NCBI GenBank assembly: GCA_021845945.1
Contig: JAJZRD010000014.1
Span: forward strand, 1 to 34,562
Source of the DNA: Chloroflexota bacterium
GTDB taxonomy: Bacteria > Chloroflexota > UBA6077
Direction: 5' to 3'
DNA length: 34,562 bases
The translations under genes were made by a program, and so were the position numbers. The notes beneath the pieces are model-generated. The model was not told where the DNA came from. It saw only the letters and a program-made list of their open reading frames with translations, and did no database searches. Below are positions 22,506-31,349 of the stretch, in pieces. Numbering within the stretch: the stretch's first letter is position 1; each line of letters begins with the position of its first letter.

Positions 22506-23540
22506 ATGGCCACCGGCCTCTACTACAGCGAAGCCTGTCTCCACCACGACACCGGCGGGCATCCCGAATCCAGGCAGCGACTGGAGGCCGTGATGGAGCG
22601 GCTCAGGTCCTCGGGGGAGCTGGCCGCCCTCGCCTATCAGGAGGCCCCCGCCGCCAGCCTGGAGCCGGTGAAGACGGTCCACGCGTCCGGGTACGTGGAC
22701 CAGGTGGTCCGGATGGCTCGGGGCGGCGGGGGCTGGCTGGACCCCGATACGGTGGTATCGCCGGGCTCCATCGAAGCGGCGCTCCACGCCGTGGGGGGCA
22801 CGGTGGAGGCGGCCGTGGCGGTGGCCACGGGCGAGCTGGATAACGCCTTCGTGGCCGTGCGGCCCCCGGGACACCACGCGACCCCCGACCGGGGGATGGG
22901 CTTCTGCCTCTTCAACAACGTGGCCATCGCCGCCCGCCATCTCCTGGATCGAGGGTTGGCCGCGCGGATCGCCGTGGTGGACTTCGACGTGCACCACGGC
23001 AACGGAACCCAGGAGATCTTCTACGACGACCCGTCGGTGCTCTACTTTTCGACCCATCAGATGCCCCTCTTCCCCGGCACGGGCCATCATGGCGAGACCG
23101 GGCGAGGCCCCGGCCGGGGCTACAACGTGAACGTCCCCCTCTCGCCCGGCGTCGGCGACGAGGGCTACGGCCTGGTCTTCGACTCGGTGCTGGCGCCCCT
23201 GCTGCGCCGCTACCGGCCCGACCTGTTGCTGGTGTCTGCCGGGTACGATTCCCACTGGCGGGATCCCCTGGCCGGCATGCGGGTGACGGTGCCGGGCTTT
23301 TCCAGGCTGGTGGCGCGGCTTCGAGAGCTGGCTCAGGAGCTGTGCGAGGGGAAGGCGACGTACGTGCTGGAGGGAGGCTACGACCTGGCGGCCCTGAGCA
23401 GCGCAGTGGAGGCCACGGTGCGGCTGTTGCGGGGCTCGGAGCAGGAGGTGCCGGACCCTTACGGGATGCCCGAAGCGGTCTCGGGAGTGGAGGCCGTGGA
23501 GGCGACGGTGGCCGCGGTGCGGAAGCTCCACAACCTGTAG
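22506..23540 (+). CDS. Histone-deacetylase-family (AcuC/amidohydrolase-like) zinc deacetylase
   Basis: A 344-residue arginase/deacetylase-fold enzyme. Active-site residues are visible: RPPGHHA (H123, H124), DFDVHHGNGTQ with zinc ligands D161 and H163, and SAGYDSHWRDPLA with the third ligand D248; the catalytic Tyr is likely in LEGGYDL near 346 of the classical numbering. The segment between TATYVLEGGYD and the end is helical. Bacterial relatives include AcuC (deacetylating acetyl-CoA synthetase) and acetylpolyamine amidohydrolases; which of these applies is not decided. ATG 22506 follows GGGGTGAAAGGGG. Its TAG stop lies inside the palindromic element 23537-23590. Confidence 0.88.
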   Translation: MATGLYYSEACLHHDTGGHPESRQRLEAVMERLRSSGELAALAYQEAPAASLEPVKTVHASGYVDQVVRMARGGGGWLDPDTVVSPGSIEAALHAVGGTVEAAVAVATGELDNAFVAVRPPGHHATPDRGMGFCLFNNVAIAARHLLDRGLAARIAVVDFDVHHGNGTQEIFYDDPSVLYFSTHQMPLFPGTGHHGETGRGPGRGYNVNVPLSPGVGDEGYGLVFDSVLAPLLRRYRPDLLLVSAGYDSHWRDPLAGMRVTVPGFSRLVARLRELAQELCEGKATYVLEGGYDLAALSSAVEATVRLLRGSEQEVPDPYGMPEAVSGVEAVEATVAAVRKLHNL

Positions 23541-23590
23541 GGGCCGGCTCCTGCCGGCGACCCGGATCGCTGCCGGGAGGCGGCTCCTAC
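23537..23590. repeat. Palindromic element with GTAGG...CCTAC ends
   Basis: GTAGGGGCCGGCTCCTGCCGG and its imperfect inverted complement, ending CGGCTCCTAC, surround a short centre. The stop codon TAG of the deacetylase (23538-23540) is formed by the left end. Resembles the other GTAGG/CCTAC elements but is a separate subtype (GGCTCCT core). Confidence 0.55.
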
Positions 23591-23736
23591 AGGTACCTGG
23601 CAACCTGGCTCTTGAACCGCTGGCGATGGGGCCGCCGATGTGTTACTATTCCCGAGCTGTCCCCGCGATGGCTATTCTCCTCTTGCCCACCACCGGCCAT
23701 CCTCTTTGGCTGCTTGATTAATTGGGGGAACGCAGG

Positions 23737-24684
23737 TTGTATCGCGACCTTAGTGTGTTTACCGGGAACGCTCATCCGGCTCTCGCGGAAGCGGTGTGCA
23801 AGTTCCTCGAGCTGCCGCTGGGCAAGGCCGATGTGTTCGAGTTCAGCAACGAGAACATTTTCGTCAAGATCAACCAGGTGGTGCGAGAGCACGACGTTTT
23901 CGTCATCCAGCCCTTCTGCGCGCCGGTGAGCCGCAGCGTCATGGAGCTGCTGATCATGCTGGATGCCCTCAAGCGCGCCTCGGCTGGCCGCATTACCGCC
24001 GTAATCCCCTACTTCGCCTACGCCCGCACCGATAAGAAGGATCAGCCCAGGGTCCCCATCACTGCCCGGCTGCTGGCCGACATGATCACCGTGGCCGGGG
24101 CCAACCGGGTGCTGACCATGGACCTGCACGCGGGCCAGGTACAGGGTTTCTTCAACATACCGGTGGACGAGCTGACGGCCGCCCACATCTTGCGCCGCCA
24201 TTTCCAGCACCGCCGGCTGCACGATCTGGTGGTGGTGTCCTGCGACATCGGCTTCGCCAAGAAGGCCCGCAACTTCGCCGAGGCGATGGATGCCCCGCTG
24301 GCCATCATCGAGAAGCGGCGGGTGGGCAACGCCGGCGTGGTCGAGTCCCACAACGTCATCGGCGAAGTGCGGGGCCGGACGGCGCTGATCGTGGACGACG
24401 AGGTGGATCGAGCCAGCTCCATGATGGGTGCGGTGGAGGCGCTCCAGGCCGCGGGGGTCAACGAGATCTATGCCACTGCGGTGCACGCGGTGCTCTCGGG
24501 ACCGGCGGTGGAGCGGATCGATCGCTCCCCCCTGAAGGAGATGGTGCTGACCGACACCGTTCGGCTGGACCCATCCAAGCGGATCCCCAAGATCACCCAG
24601 CTCCCGGTGGCTCCCCTGATCGGCGAGGCGATCCGGCGGATCCACACCGGCACCTCGGTGGGTAGCATCTACGACACGATGTAG
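23737..24684 (+). CDS. prs: Ribose-phosphate pyrophosphokinase (PRPP synthetase), divergent active-site loop
   Basis: A 315-residue enzyme, the usual length, that makes PRPP from ribose-5-phosphate and ATP. Start TTG 23737 gives M-YRDLSVFTGNAHPAL as in relatives; GGGGGAA at 23725-23731 is its ribosome site; TTG 23722 is less likely. Recognisable features are ASAGRITAVIPYFAYARTD (81-99), VPITARLL (106-113) and MDLHAGQVQGFFNIPVDEL (128-146). The PRPP loop reads LIVDDEVDRASS (217-228) where most Prs have VDDMIDTAGT, and the flexible catalytic loop before it reads SCDIGFAKKAR. These changes might alter kinetics or regulation, yet the DD pair is kept. A possible extended -10 promoter (TGTTACTAT, 23641-23649) lies upstream. 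Confidence 0.92.
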   Translation: MYRDLSVFTGNAHPALAEAVCKFLELPLGKADVFEFSNENIFVKINQVVREHDVFVIQPFCAPVSRSVMELLIMLDALKRASAGRITAVIPYFAYARTDKKDQPRVPITARLLADMITVAGANRVLTMDLHAGQVQGFFNIPVDELTAAHILRRHFQHRRLHDLVVVSCDIGFAKKARNFAEAMDAPLAIIEKRRVGNAGVVESHNVIGEVRGRTALIVDDEVDRASSMMGAVEALQAAGVNEIYATAVHAVLSGPAVERIDRSPLKEMVLTDTVRLDPSKRIPKITQLPVAPLIGEAIRRIHTGTSVGSIYDTM

Positions 24685-24707
24685 GGGAAACCCAATTCGC
24701 AAGCGAT

Positions 24708-24737
24708 GTAGGGCGGGGGGCTATCCCCCGCCCTGTG
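24708..24737. repeat. GTAGGGC-family element, probable bidirectional stop
   Basis: GGGCGGGGG (24711-24719) pairs perfectly with CCCCCGCCC (24725-24733) around a 5-base loop, beginning GTAGGGC as at 2385 and 4354. It sits between the convergent prs and the PIN-like gene and is followed by TGTGCTTTTCC, so it may stop prs transcription. Confidence 0.6.
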
Positions 24738-24754
24738 CTTTTCCGTGGTAGTCA

Positions 24755-25240
24755 TCACTTCTTAACGCGTGGGGTCGGGGCCCAGTGGATGCTGGAGTGC
24801 AGGACCTGCGGCGTGCCTGCCAGGGCCGCGGCTCCATCCAGAGCCCGCTGAGAGGTGCGGGGGAATTGAAGGTGAGAGGTCCGGCCGCTGGGGGCCATTC
24901 TGAAGGCGAACGGGCGGGGGACTGTGGCATCCACCGTTTCGAGCCATTCCCACTTCTTCACGGTCAATCTTAGAAGGTTGAAGGAGCTGAGGGGCTGAGG
25001 TAGGAAGACGATACCCACGCCGCACACGATCAGAAGGCTTCTCTGAGCTTCGGCCTCCAGGATGCCGAGGTTCCGCGAAAGGACGATGGAGCCCTCCCTG
25101 CCGGCCCAGGGTATCCACCGTTCGTCCTTGGTGCCGGGAACGATGGGCATGCCCTTGGCAACGTAGCGTGCTTGGACACCCACCGCCGCCAGGGCCCTAC
25201 CCAGGCCCGCGCCGGTGTCCTCGTCGACGAACAGCTTCAT
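24755..25240 (-). CDS. PIN-like toxin of a VapBC45-type pair (DUF5615-like)
   Basis: A 161-residue protein. The N-terminus MKLFVDEDTGAGLGRALAAVGV matches the PIN-like DUF5615/Mut7-C type domains in which the DE-D pair forms the metal site, and DERWIPWAGREGSIVLSRN around 46-64 provides further acidic and polar residues. The remainder is less typical, with hydrophobic strands and a basic C-terminus. Its ATG (25240) overlaps the stop of the preceding DUF433-type gene (ATGA), the usual order of antitoxin then toxin in VapBC45-like modules. It is therefore probably an RNA-cleaving toxin. The gene could be exchanged as a unit with its partner. Confidence 0.72.
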   Translation of the reverse strand: MKLFVDEDTGAGLGRALAAVGVQARYVAKGMPIVPGTKDERWIPWAGREGSIVLSRNLGILEAEAQRSLLIVCGVGIVFLPQPLSSFNLLRLTVKKWEWLETVDATVPRPFAFRMAPSGRTSHLQFPRTSQRALDGAAALAGTPQVLHSSIHWAPTPRVKK

Positions 25241-25956
25241 GCAACATACTTGAGGGCTTCTTCGACGACGCGCGGAACCAGCTCGTAGTCCAGGACGAGA
25301 TCCTTGATGGACTCCCCTCCATGCCATCGACGGCTGAGGGTCTCGAGGGTCACGCCACTATCGAGGATCGTCGGGCGCCCGGCGGCGATGTGGGGATCGA
25401 TCACGATGGGCACGTTGCGCCCCTTGGGGAACCACCGAACCGCAAAGGGATCGCGGGCACCGAAATCCAGATGCGCCATCTCGTCGCGGACCAGCCCCGG
25501 GAGGGCCCACTGGCCTTGCAGGTCGAGGGCGAGGATGCCAGGGCCCGGGTACTGGGTGTCGAACTCGTGGAGCAGGTGCCCCCCGAACTCGAAGAGGTTG
25601 AGGGTCGCGAAGGGATAGGGCAAGCCCAGCCGTTCGCGGGCAAAGTTGTGTGCCCGGCGCAGTCGCTCCAGACTGACTCGGCCGTGACGGGACTCGGCAG
25701 ACCGAAATCTGGCTACCACCGCGATCTCCACCAACTCCAGGAAGGACACGACGAGGGGACCATCCTCGCCCGTGGCTCTGCCGGCGCCAAAGACGGGAGC
25801 CATCTGATGGCCAGGGGCTTCATAGCCAAAGAGCCATCGTCGCACGGTGGCAGCGGTCGTTCCTGCCAACCGTGCGGCCCGAGCGGCCGTATATGCCTTA
25901 CCGGTGCGAAAAGTGTCCAGGGCCGGCTGGCTGTCCCGCGTTTGAGTGTCGTACAT
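25237..25956 (-). CDS. DUF433 antitoxin with N-terminal helix-turn-helix (VapB45-like)
   Basis: A 239-residue protein. Residues about 18-50 form a MerR-like helix-turn-helix (KAYTAARAARLAGTTAATVRRWL). A middle region of VapB45 type follows (LVVSFLELVEIAVVARFR; VSLERLRRAHNFARERLG). Residues about 175-235 are a DUF433 domain (VIDPHIAAGRPTILDSGVTLETLSRRW... to YELVPRVVEEAL), which in other DUF433 proteins pairs with PIN-like toxins. It should neutralise the adjacent toxin and repress the operon. An inverted repeat at 26006-26020 is a candidate operator. Confidence 0.82.
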   Translation of the reverse strand: MYDTQTRDSQPALDTFRTGKAYTAARAARLAGTTAATVRRWLFGYEAPGHQMAPVFGAGRATGEDGPLVVSFLELVEIAVVARFRSAESRHGRVSLERLRRAHNFARERLGLPYPFATLNLFEFGGHLLHEFDTQYPGPGILALDLQGQWALPGLVRDEMAHLDFGARDPFAVRWFPKGRNVPIVIDPHIAAGRPTILDSGVTLETLSRRWHGGESIKDLVLDYELVPRVVEEALKYVA

Positions 25957-26005
25957 GCCGTACCCCTCTAGGAAGGCGGTCTTCTCCAGAGCAAGGGATC
26001 ACCTC

Positions 26006-26020
26006 ATAGCATATAGCTAT
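26006..26020 (-). promoter_or_regulatory. Inverted repeat, possible operator of the TA pair
   Basis: ATAGC (26006-26010) and GCTAT (26016-26020) flank ATATA, about 50 bases upstream of the antitoxin start. A -10-like TATGCT (26013-26008) overlaps it but there is no good -35. No other feature is seen in the 194-base gap 25957-26150. Confidence 0.35.
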
Positions 26021-26150
26021 TTCCGCGTCTTGGGTAGTAGGGCTGCTGACCCGGCCCGGCCCCTATCCTGGCTATCTAGGGGAACCCGCACCTTCTCACT
26101 CCTATCAGGGAAGTCTGCGCCATCTGCGGACTGGTCATGGTTTCCCTGCA

Positions 26151-28979
26151 TCAGACGGTGAACACCTTGAGCACCTCGTCGCCGTAGTGGTTGATCACCT
26201 TGACGGCGATTTTGCCGCTCTGCGGCGGATCGAAAGGGCGGCTCACCGTGGAGTAGAGGGCGGACCAGGCGGCTTCGTCGATCTCGGCGCGGAGCGCCCT
26301 CTTCAGCTTCTCGTAGGGCTCGTCGGCCCCCGTGAAGTAGGCGTGCCGGACGAAGAAGCTCTCGCCGTTGTAGTCGGTGTCGATGAACCAGCAGGCGATG
26401 TCGTCGGTAGAGTTGGAGCGGATCTGGCCCGTGGTGGGGTCGTAGACGTCCACCCCTCTGATCTCCAGCACCAGACGGCCGTCTTGCTGTCTCTTCATCT
26501 CTATGTCCGGTTCCCCGAAGACCATGAAGAGGTTGCCCGCTCCGGTGCTCTTCAGCAGAGTATCGCCCATGGCCAGGTCGGGGTTGATCCGAGCCAACAT
26601 CACCGGGAGCCTTCCGTACTGCCGGGTCTCCTCCGTCACGAAGCCATCTTTTCCCTGAGGCTCCGGGCTGAACTCCCTGGCCGTCTCCCCCGCGTGGGCG
26701 TCGAAGGCGAAGCCGCAGACCACCAGCAGGTCGAAGCCGATCCCCCGGAGGGCCTCTTTGGCCGCCTCCTTCACCTGCTCCGGCCCCACCGTGCCATGCT
26801 CCGGTCCGAGGGAGATGGCCACCCGGCGGGCGATTCCCTCGCTGTCGGTGTACTCTCCGGCGGCGTTCAGCCAGGTCCCGGCGTAGGGCTCCAACCGGTC
26901 GAGCTTCAGCCTCTCGCTCTTCCGGGTGTTCTGCACGCCGGCCTTCTCGAGGTTCGCCAGGATCATCGTCTCGAACTGGCCGGTGGCGGCCGTCTGCTGG
27001 GCCTCCCGCTCAGAGGCCGGGCGCTCCTCGTCGGTGGAAAGGACCCGATGGGGGGAGAGGCTCTCCACGGTGAAGGGGCCGGCGACTCGAATCCTCTTGT
27101 TGTCCTCGTAGGGCTGGTCGTGCAGGGTCTCGGTATCGGCGTGGCGGGCGATGGAGGCGTCGATCTCCTGCTGCCGCTGCCTGCGGAGCTCCCACCAACT
27201 GGTCAGCAGCTCACGCGCCTTCTCCGGCCAGTCCGGCTTCGCCTCTCGGGGCAACTCCCACTCCTCCCAGGATTTCTTCAGCAGCCGGTTCAGCTCCGCG
27301 CGCACCGGCTCCAGCTGCTCCTGCCATCGGGCGTGGATCGCGTCGATCTCCTCGTTGTTGGCGATGGACTTGAGGGTCACGTGGGGCACACGCTTGTAGA
27401 CGAATCCCTTCTTCACGTCCTGCTGCACCTTCGGGAGGGCCGCGGGGATCCGGCCCGTAACCTCGGCCTCCTTCTTGACCCCCTCGGCGGAGTCGGCCAG
27501 CAGGTAGTAGGGGAACTTAGCCGCCATCAGACGGGTGCGGGCGAGGGCCAGTGCCACCCGGGAGGTATCTATGGTGATCCAGCGGCGGCCCCACTGCTCC
27601 GCGACGTAGGCGGTGGTGCCGCTGCCACAGGTGGGGTCCAGCACTAGGTCCCCGGGGTCGGTGGTCATGAGCATGCAGCGCTCGATGACGGTCGGCAGCG
27701 TTTGGACGACGTAGACCTTGTCCGATGCGAAACCGCTGGTCTGCGTGTCAGTCCACAGGCTCGTGTATGGAGTAACCGAGAAATCGGCAAGGTAGTTGAC
27801 GAAGCGCAGAGTGTTGCCGATGGCTAACAACCTATCCGCCATCGCTGCCCGAAGGATGCCCTCTCCCGTCGCCTTCCAATGGCTGTTTTGGGACGGGCGG
27901 TATTCCCTCCCATGCCAGGTGACCGGCTGATCGTGCAGAGACGGTCCCATCGACACCATTGGGTATGGCTGGAAAACCCGCGCACCGGGAGGCAAGATTC
28001 CCTCCGTTTCGTCCCGCGACATAGGGCGACGCTTGGAGCCCGGCAATTGAATCCAAGAGTACTGCCGGGCGCCCTCCTCTCCGGGCTCCTTCATGTAGTA
28101 CAGCTGGCGATACTTCACCTCATCCCGTTTTCGGCAATACCAGAGCAGGTAGTCGCACACCCCAGCGAGCTCGGAGCTGCTTTGACCTCCGGTCTTCTTG
28201 AACGAGATAAGCGAAACGAAGTTCTCACTACCGAACACCTCGTCCAGCAGGCAGCGCACCAGGTGCACGTTCTCGTCTCCAATCTGCACGAAGACGCTGC
28301 CGCTCTCGGTGAGAAGCTCGCGTGCCGCCACCAGCCGGTCCCGCAGGTAGCTCAGGTAGGAGTGGATGCCCAGTTGCCAGGTGTCCCGGAAGGCTCGGAT
28401 CTGCTCCGGCTGGCGGGTCAGGTCCTCGGCCTTGCCGTCCCGCACGTCCCGCTTGCGAGTGGAGACCTGCCAGTTGGAGCCGAACCTGATCCCGTAGGGG
28501 GGATCCAGGTAGATCATCTGGACCTTCCCCTTCAGCCCCTCCTTCTCCGCCAGCGAGGCCATCACCAGCAGGGAATCCCCCAGGATCATCCGGTTGGTCC
28601 AGTTCTGCTCGTGGTGGTAGAAGTCCACCATCTCCTCGAAGACGATCCCGTTAAAGTCGGCGAAGAGGGACGCCTGCTGCGGCCTGCCGTTTTTCGCCTC
28701 GGCGCGCACGTTCTCCACGATGGCCTGGGGGTGGATCTTCTCCTGGATGTAGATGGGCACCGAGGGGACCGCCAGATCCTGGGCGTCCTGCTCGTCCTTA
28801 CCCTTCCAGACCAGCTGCGGGTCTAGGGAGGGGTCGCGAGGGTAGAGCAGGGTCTTCGGCTCCCTCTCGTCCTCGGCCACGAAGTCCCTCAGCTCCTCGG
28901 TGGGTATGTTGACTCGCTTGTCCCTGTGCTTGAGGCTGTCTACGGGGACCGAGACTGGATCCTTGGCGGTCCGCGGCAT
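26151..28979 (-). CDS. Type III-like DNA methyltransferase (Mod), beta class
   Basis: A 942-residue adenine or N4-cytosine-type methyltransferase. The catalytic motif DPPY is at about 159-162, and the SAM motif LDPTCGSGTT at about 447-456, so the order (DPPY first) is the beta class typical of type III Mod subunits; a target-recognition region lies between them (about 250-400). A long C-terminal half (about 480-942) without further recognised motifs is unusual for Mod (about 650 residues) and may contact Res or other partners. ATG 28979 is chosen because GGGAGG lies nine bases upstream; GTG 28985 is the alternative. It is the last gene of the operon starting at tcmP, 4 bases or less from its neighbour. 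Confidence 0.9.
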   Translation of the reverse strand: MPRTAKDPVSVPVDSLKHRDKRVNIPTEELRDFVAEDEREPKTLLYPRDPSLDPQLVWKGKDEQDAQDLAVPSVPIYIQEKIHPQAIVENVRAEAKNGRPQQASLFADFNGIVFEEMVDFYHHEQNWTNRMILGDSLLVMASLAEKEGLKGKVQMIYLDPPYGIRFGSNWQVSTRKRDVRDGKAEDLTRQPEQIRAFRDTWQLGIHSYLSYLRDRLVAARELLTESGSVFVQIGDENVHLVRCLLDEVFGSENFVSLISFKKTGGQSSSELAGVCDYLLWYCRKRDEVKYRQLYYMKEPGEEGARQYSWIQLPGSKRRPMSRDETEGILPPGARVFQPYPMVSMGPSLHDQPVTWHGREYRPSQNSHWKATGEGILRAAMADRLLAIGNTLRFVNYLADFSVTPYTSLWTDTQTSGFASDKVYVVQTLPTVIERCMLMTTDPGDLVLDPTCGSGTTAYVAEQWGRRWITIDTSRVALALARTRLMAAKFPYYLLADSAEGVKKEAEVTGRIPAALPKVQQDVKKGFVYKRVPHVTLKSIANNEEIDAIHARWQEQLEPVRAELNRLLKKSWEEWELPREAKPDWPEKARELLTSWWELRRQRQQEIDASIARHADTETLHDQPYEDNKRIRVAGPFTVESLSPHRVLSTDEERPASEREAQQTAATGQFETMILANLEKAGVQNTRKSERLKLDRLEPYAGTWLNAAGEYTDSEGIARRVAISLGPEHGTVGPEQVKEAAKEALRGIGFDLLVVCGFAFDAHAGETAREFSPEPQGKDGFVTEETRQYGRLPVMLARINPDLAMGDTLLKSTGAGNLFMVFGEPDIEMKRQQDGRLVLEIRGVDVYDPTTGQIRSNSTDDIACWFIDTDYNGESFFVRHAYFTGADEPYEKLKRALRAEIDEAAWSALYSTVSRPFDPPQSGKIAVKVINHYGDEVLKVFTV

Positions 28980-28981
28980 GC

Positions 28982-29623
28982 TCACTTCCCTCCCTTCGTT
29001 CGGGCCCTCGTCTTCTCTACGGCTTCCGAAAGGGTGCTACAGGTAAGCAGCAGATCGAAGGCCGCCCACACCCGACCGTTGCGGAAGATCGTCCCCGACT
29101 CGACGTCGCGTGGCGGGACTATGGACTGCCCGAGGTCGTAGACAAAGTGACGGGTGCTGGCCAGCGGCTCCGGGATCTTCGTGGGATCGATCTTGGGAAT
29201 GGAGCCGGCCACGTCGGCAAACCGGAGTATCTGGTAGCTGTCCACGTGGCGAATGCTCTGGAGCCTGCCCCGGTATCTGAACCCCAGGTAGTTGGGCGGC
29301 ACTTTCGGCCAGCTACCACCGCTGACGGGATGGAAGTAGTGGCCTCCCTTCTCGACGATGTCGATGAAGGAGATCGCCGACCACTCAGGTTTTCCGGCGA
29401 GCGAGACAACGTAGACCCGATTGGACTCCTGGTCCTGCATGGTCATCAGCCCCTCCAGGTAGTGCATCAGTTCCCTAAGCAGCCGCTTCTCGGCGTGGTT
29501 TGCAGCTCTAGCGCTGGTCGACGCGATCTGGTAGAGGCTCCTCCAGCTCCGGTAGAGTACGGGGACCTGGATGCCGTCGGTCCGCAACTTCTCCCTAGCG
29601 TATTCCTCGCTGCACTCTGCCAT
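28982..29623 (-). CDS. Hypothetical protein, probably N-terminally truncated
   Basis: A 213-residue chain from ATG 29623, though the frame stays open further upstream (to 29869) over sequence belonging to the DUF5131 gene. The visible part is a compact domain: AECSEEYAREKLR, YRSWRSLYQI, RLLRELMHYLEGLMTMQ, then VSGGSWPKVPPNYLGFRYRG and RVWAAFDLLLTCSTLSEAV. I cannot name a family. TTTVV precedes the ATG and reads like the end of a longer strand, suggesting that an N-terminal domain (perhaps a nuclease domain in relatives) is lost, as the DUF5131 gene ends 47 bases away with extra residues. Its stop overlaps the mod ribosome region. Co-transcribed with DUF5131, tcmP and mod. Confidence 0.55.
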   Translation of the reverse strand: MAECSEEYAREKLRTDGIQVPVLYRSWRSLYQIASTSARAANHAEKRLLRELMHYLEGLMTMQDQESNRVYVVSLAGKPEWSAISFIDIVEKGGHYFHPVSGGSWPKVPPNYLGFRYRGRLQSIRHVDSYQILRFADVAGSIPKIDPTKIPEPLASTRHFVYDLGQSIVPPRDVESGTIFRNGRVWAAFDLLLTCSTLSEAVEKTRARTKGGK

Positions 29624-29669
29624 GACCACCGTGGTGGTCTCCTCGCGGAGAGACCCAGGGTGCGCCTGG

Positions 29670-30422
29670 TCACGATGCGGCCGCAAACCCGGGTGTCGGT
29701 GACCTGGCTGGCGAGACCTCGGGGAACTCGTCCCAGGTTCTGCCCTCCAGCTCACGGCCGGCCTTGCTCCTCCTGGTGCCTCCCCACTGCTTGAAGAAGA
29801 AGGGGACTCTCCAGCGCTGGCACTGTCCCCGCAGATCGATCGCCCACGCCGGATCCAGTGGCCGAGCACCAGGGCCGGACTCCCCTCCCACGATCACCCA
29901 GTCAATACCCTGCAGATCCAGGTCCGGCAGCGGTCCAAGCAGGGGTTCGAGGGAAAGAAACCTCACTGCTGCTGGAGTCGATCGCAGATGGTCGATCCGG
30001 AAGCTGTACTCTCGTGACTCCACGCTGACCCCCATCCACACGTTCTCCGGCCACGGCAGGCTCGCGTGCACCTCCGACAGCCGGTGAGAGCGCTTGGTCA
30101 ACAGCTGGAAGCGGTGCCGGTGGGCGCGGCGCATCACGTCGAACACCTGGACAATGAACTCCAGAGGCACTCCATCGTGGAACAGGTCGCTCATGGAGTT
30201 GACGAAGACGTTCTGAGGCTTGCTCCAACGGAGAGGCAGTCCCAGAGCAGACTCATGGAGGGTCAACTGGAAGCCGTTGGCATAGTTTGGCTGGCCCATC
30301 GCCTTGAGCCGTCTCGCCATTCTCTCGGCGTAGCAGTGCTTGCAGCCGGGGCTGATCTTGGTGCAGCCCGTCAGCGGGTTCCAGGTGGACTCGGTCCATT
30401 CAATAGAAGATCTGGCAGCCAT
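29670..30422 (-). CDS. DUF5131 / phage Gp37-Gp68-like three-Cys protein
   Basis: A 250-residue protein. The opening [28 protein letters not shown] region has cysteines at 20, 27 and 30 (C-x6-C-x2-C), a radical-SAM-like three-cysteine motif that could hold an iron-sulfur cluster. The rest ([93 protein letters not shown]) is the typical DUF5131 chain. Normal members end near WDEFP; here 15 more residues follow, read from what may be junction DNA. The gene starts by ATGA overlap with tcmP, its known partner family. The reaction is unknown. Confidence 0.85.
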   Translation of the reverse strand: MAARSSIEWTESTWNPLTGCTKISPGCKHCYAERMARRLKAMGQPNYANGFQLTLHESALGLPLRWSKPQNVFVNSMSDLFHDGVPLEFIVQVFDVMRRAHRHRFQLLTKRSHRLSEVHASLPWPENVWMGVSVESREYSFRIDHLRSTPAAVRFLSLEPLLGPLPDLDLQGIDWVIVGGESGPGARPLDPAWAIDLRGQCQRWRVPFFFKQWGGTRRSKAGRELEGRTWDEFPEVSPARSPTPGFAAAS

Positions 30423-31255
30423 CAGGGTTTCCCCGCATCTCGGTACTTGCGGAAGATGTACTCGACGATCTTGGCGGCGACCGGCTTCTGAGAGGCGAAG
30501 AAGAGATAGTACACCGTAGCCCCCTGTAGGTTCCGCATCGGTATGGGCTCCGGAACGTGCTTGAACCCCGCCACCGTCTGCAGCCTCTTCCGGAAGGCGT
30601 CGACGACCGCCTGGTTGTCCGTCTTCTCCTCCCAGCCGAACAGGTTGCCCTGAGTGTCGTAAGCAGCCTGGCGCCAGGACTCATCTCCCCAGAAGGCGGT
30701 CAGCCGTGCGGCTTGCTTGGGATCCACATTCTCGGGCACACGCCAGAGCACGTTGCGGTTCATGTCAGCCACCGGGAAGTTGAGGAATATCTCAACGCTC
30801 CTCATCTGTCCTGCGACCCGCATCACTTCCCAGTTGAGGTGCAGCCCGTAGGGGTCGAGCATGCAGAGAGCCCGCCTGTAGTCCTCGAACCTGACCCGGG
30901 GAAAGACCTGGTTCAGCAGTTTGGTGTTGCAGTCGCCCTCGTAGATGGTGACTTCGGGACGGTCCCGCACCACGTCCCGCAACGACTGCACCTTCTTGCT
31001 ATCCAGGTCGATGAGGTGATACTCGGCAAAAGGTGGCTGGATCAGCAAAGCGTTCAGCGGGCTGCCGAGCACGTACTCACCGGTGGTTCGAGAGATATGC
31101 ACCCCGGCTCCGGCGAAGGCATCGATGTACACGTGGGTGAGCCCGAGCTGTTTCTGGGCGCTCAGGTTGCGAGAATAGGCGCTGGCGTACTCTCGGACGA
31201 TGTCCAGCTTGATCTCGGACCAGTATCCGATCCTGTCGTAGGGCTGGTTAATCAC
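30422..31255 (-). CDS. tcmP: Three-Cys-motif partner protein TcmP
   Basis: A 277-residue protein of the TcmP family, named because it accompanies three-Cys proteins such as DUF5131. A methyltransferase-like Rossmann pattern is visible: [11 protein letters not shown] at 43-53, a [14 protein letters not shown] strand-helix, and IYEGDCN with [12 protein letters not shown] later, similar to SAM-binding and catalytic positions. GTG 31255 follows GGGGGAG. It is the first gene of the operon with the LexA-type promoter at 31349-31303 and overlaps the DUF5131 gene. A role in defence or in a nucleic-acid modification reaction with DUF5131 is inference from context. Confidence 0.85.
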   Translation of the reverse strand: MINQPYDRIGYWSEIKLDIVREYASAYSRNLSAQKQLGLTHVYIDAFAGAGVHISRTTGEYVLGSPLNALLIQPPFAEYHLIDLDSKKVQSLRDVVRDRPEVTIYEGDCNTKLLNQVFPRVRFEDYRRALCMLDPYGLHLNWEVMRVAGQMRSVEIFLNFPVADMNRNVLWRVPENVDPKQAARLTAFWGDESWRQAAYDTQGNLFGWEEKTDNQAVVDAFRKRLQTVAGFKHVPEPIPMRNLQGATVYYLFFASQKPVAAKIVEYIFRKYRDAGKP

Positions 31256-31302
31256 TCCAGCTTCTCCCCCCTCGACCGGTTTTTCCAGTACGCAGCTCAG
31301 TC

Positions 31303-31349
31303 GAACGCTTGTTCTATATGCATTCTACCGGGTCCGCCCCCGCTGTCAA
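31303..31349 (-). promoter_or_regulatory. Promoter with LexA/DinR-type box before tcmP
   Basis: On the minus strand TTGACA (31349-31344) and TAGAAT (31327-31322) are 16 bases apart, and GAACAAGCGTTC (31314-31303) follows at the expected start point. It matches GAAC-RNRY-GTTC at all positions. The -35 overlaps the res stop region (31346-31348), so this operon has its own start distinct from res. The layout TAGAAT, 6-7 bases, box equals that at 513-536. Confidence 0.68.

Noticed and set aside
26187..27647. 486-codon plus-strand frame opposite mod
   Set aside because: Shadow of the methyltransferase gene; Leu/Val/Gly-rich without any motif.
29624..29869. Using the full upstream open frame (to 29869) as the start of the unknown gene
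   Set aside because: That part overlaps the conserved end of DUF5131 and its translation is Ser/Arg/Pro-rich, typical of a shadow.
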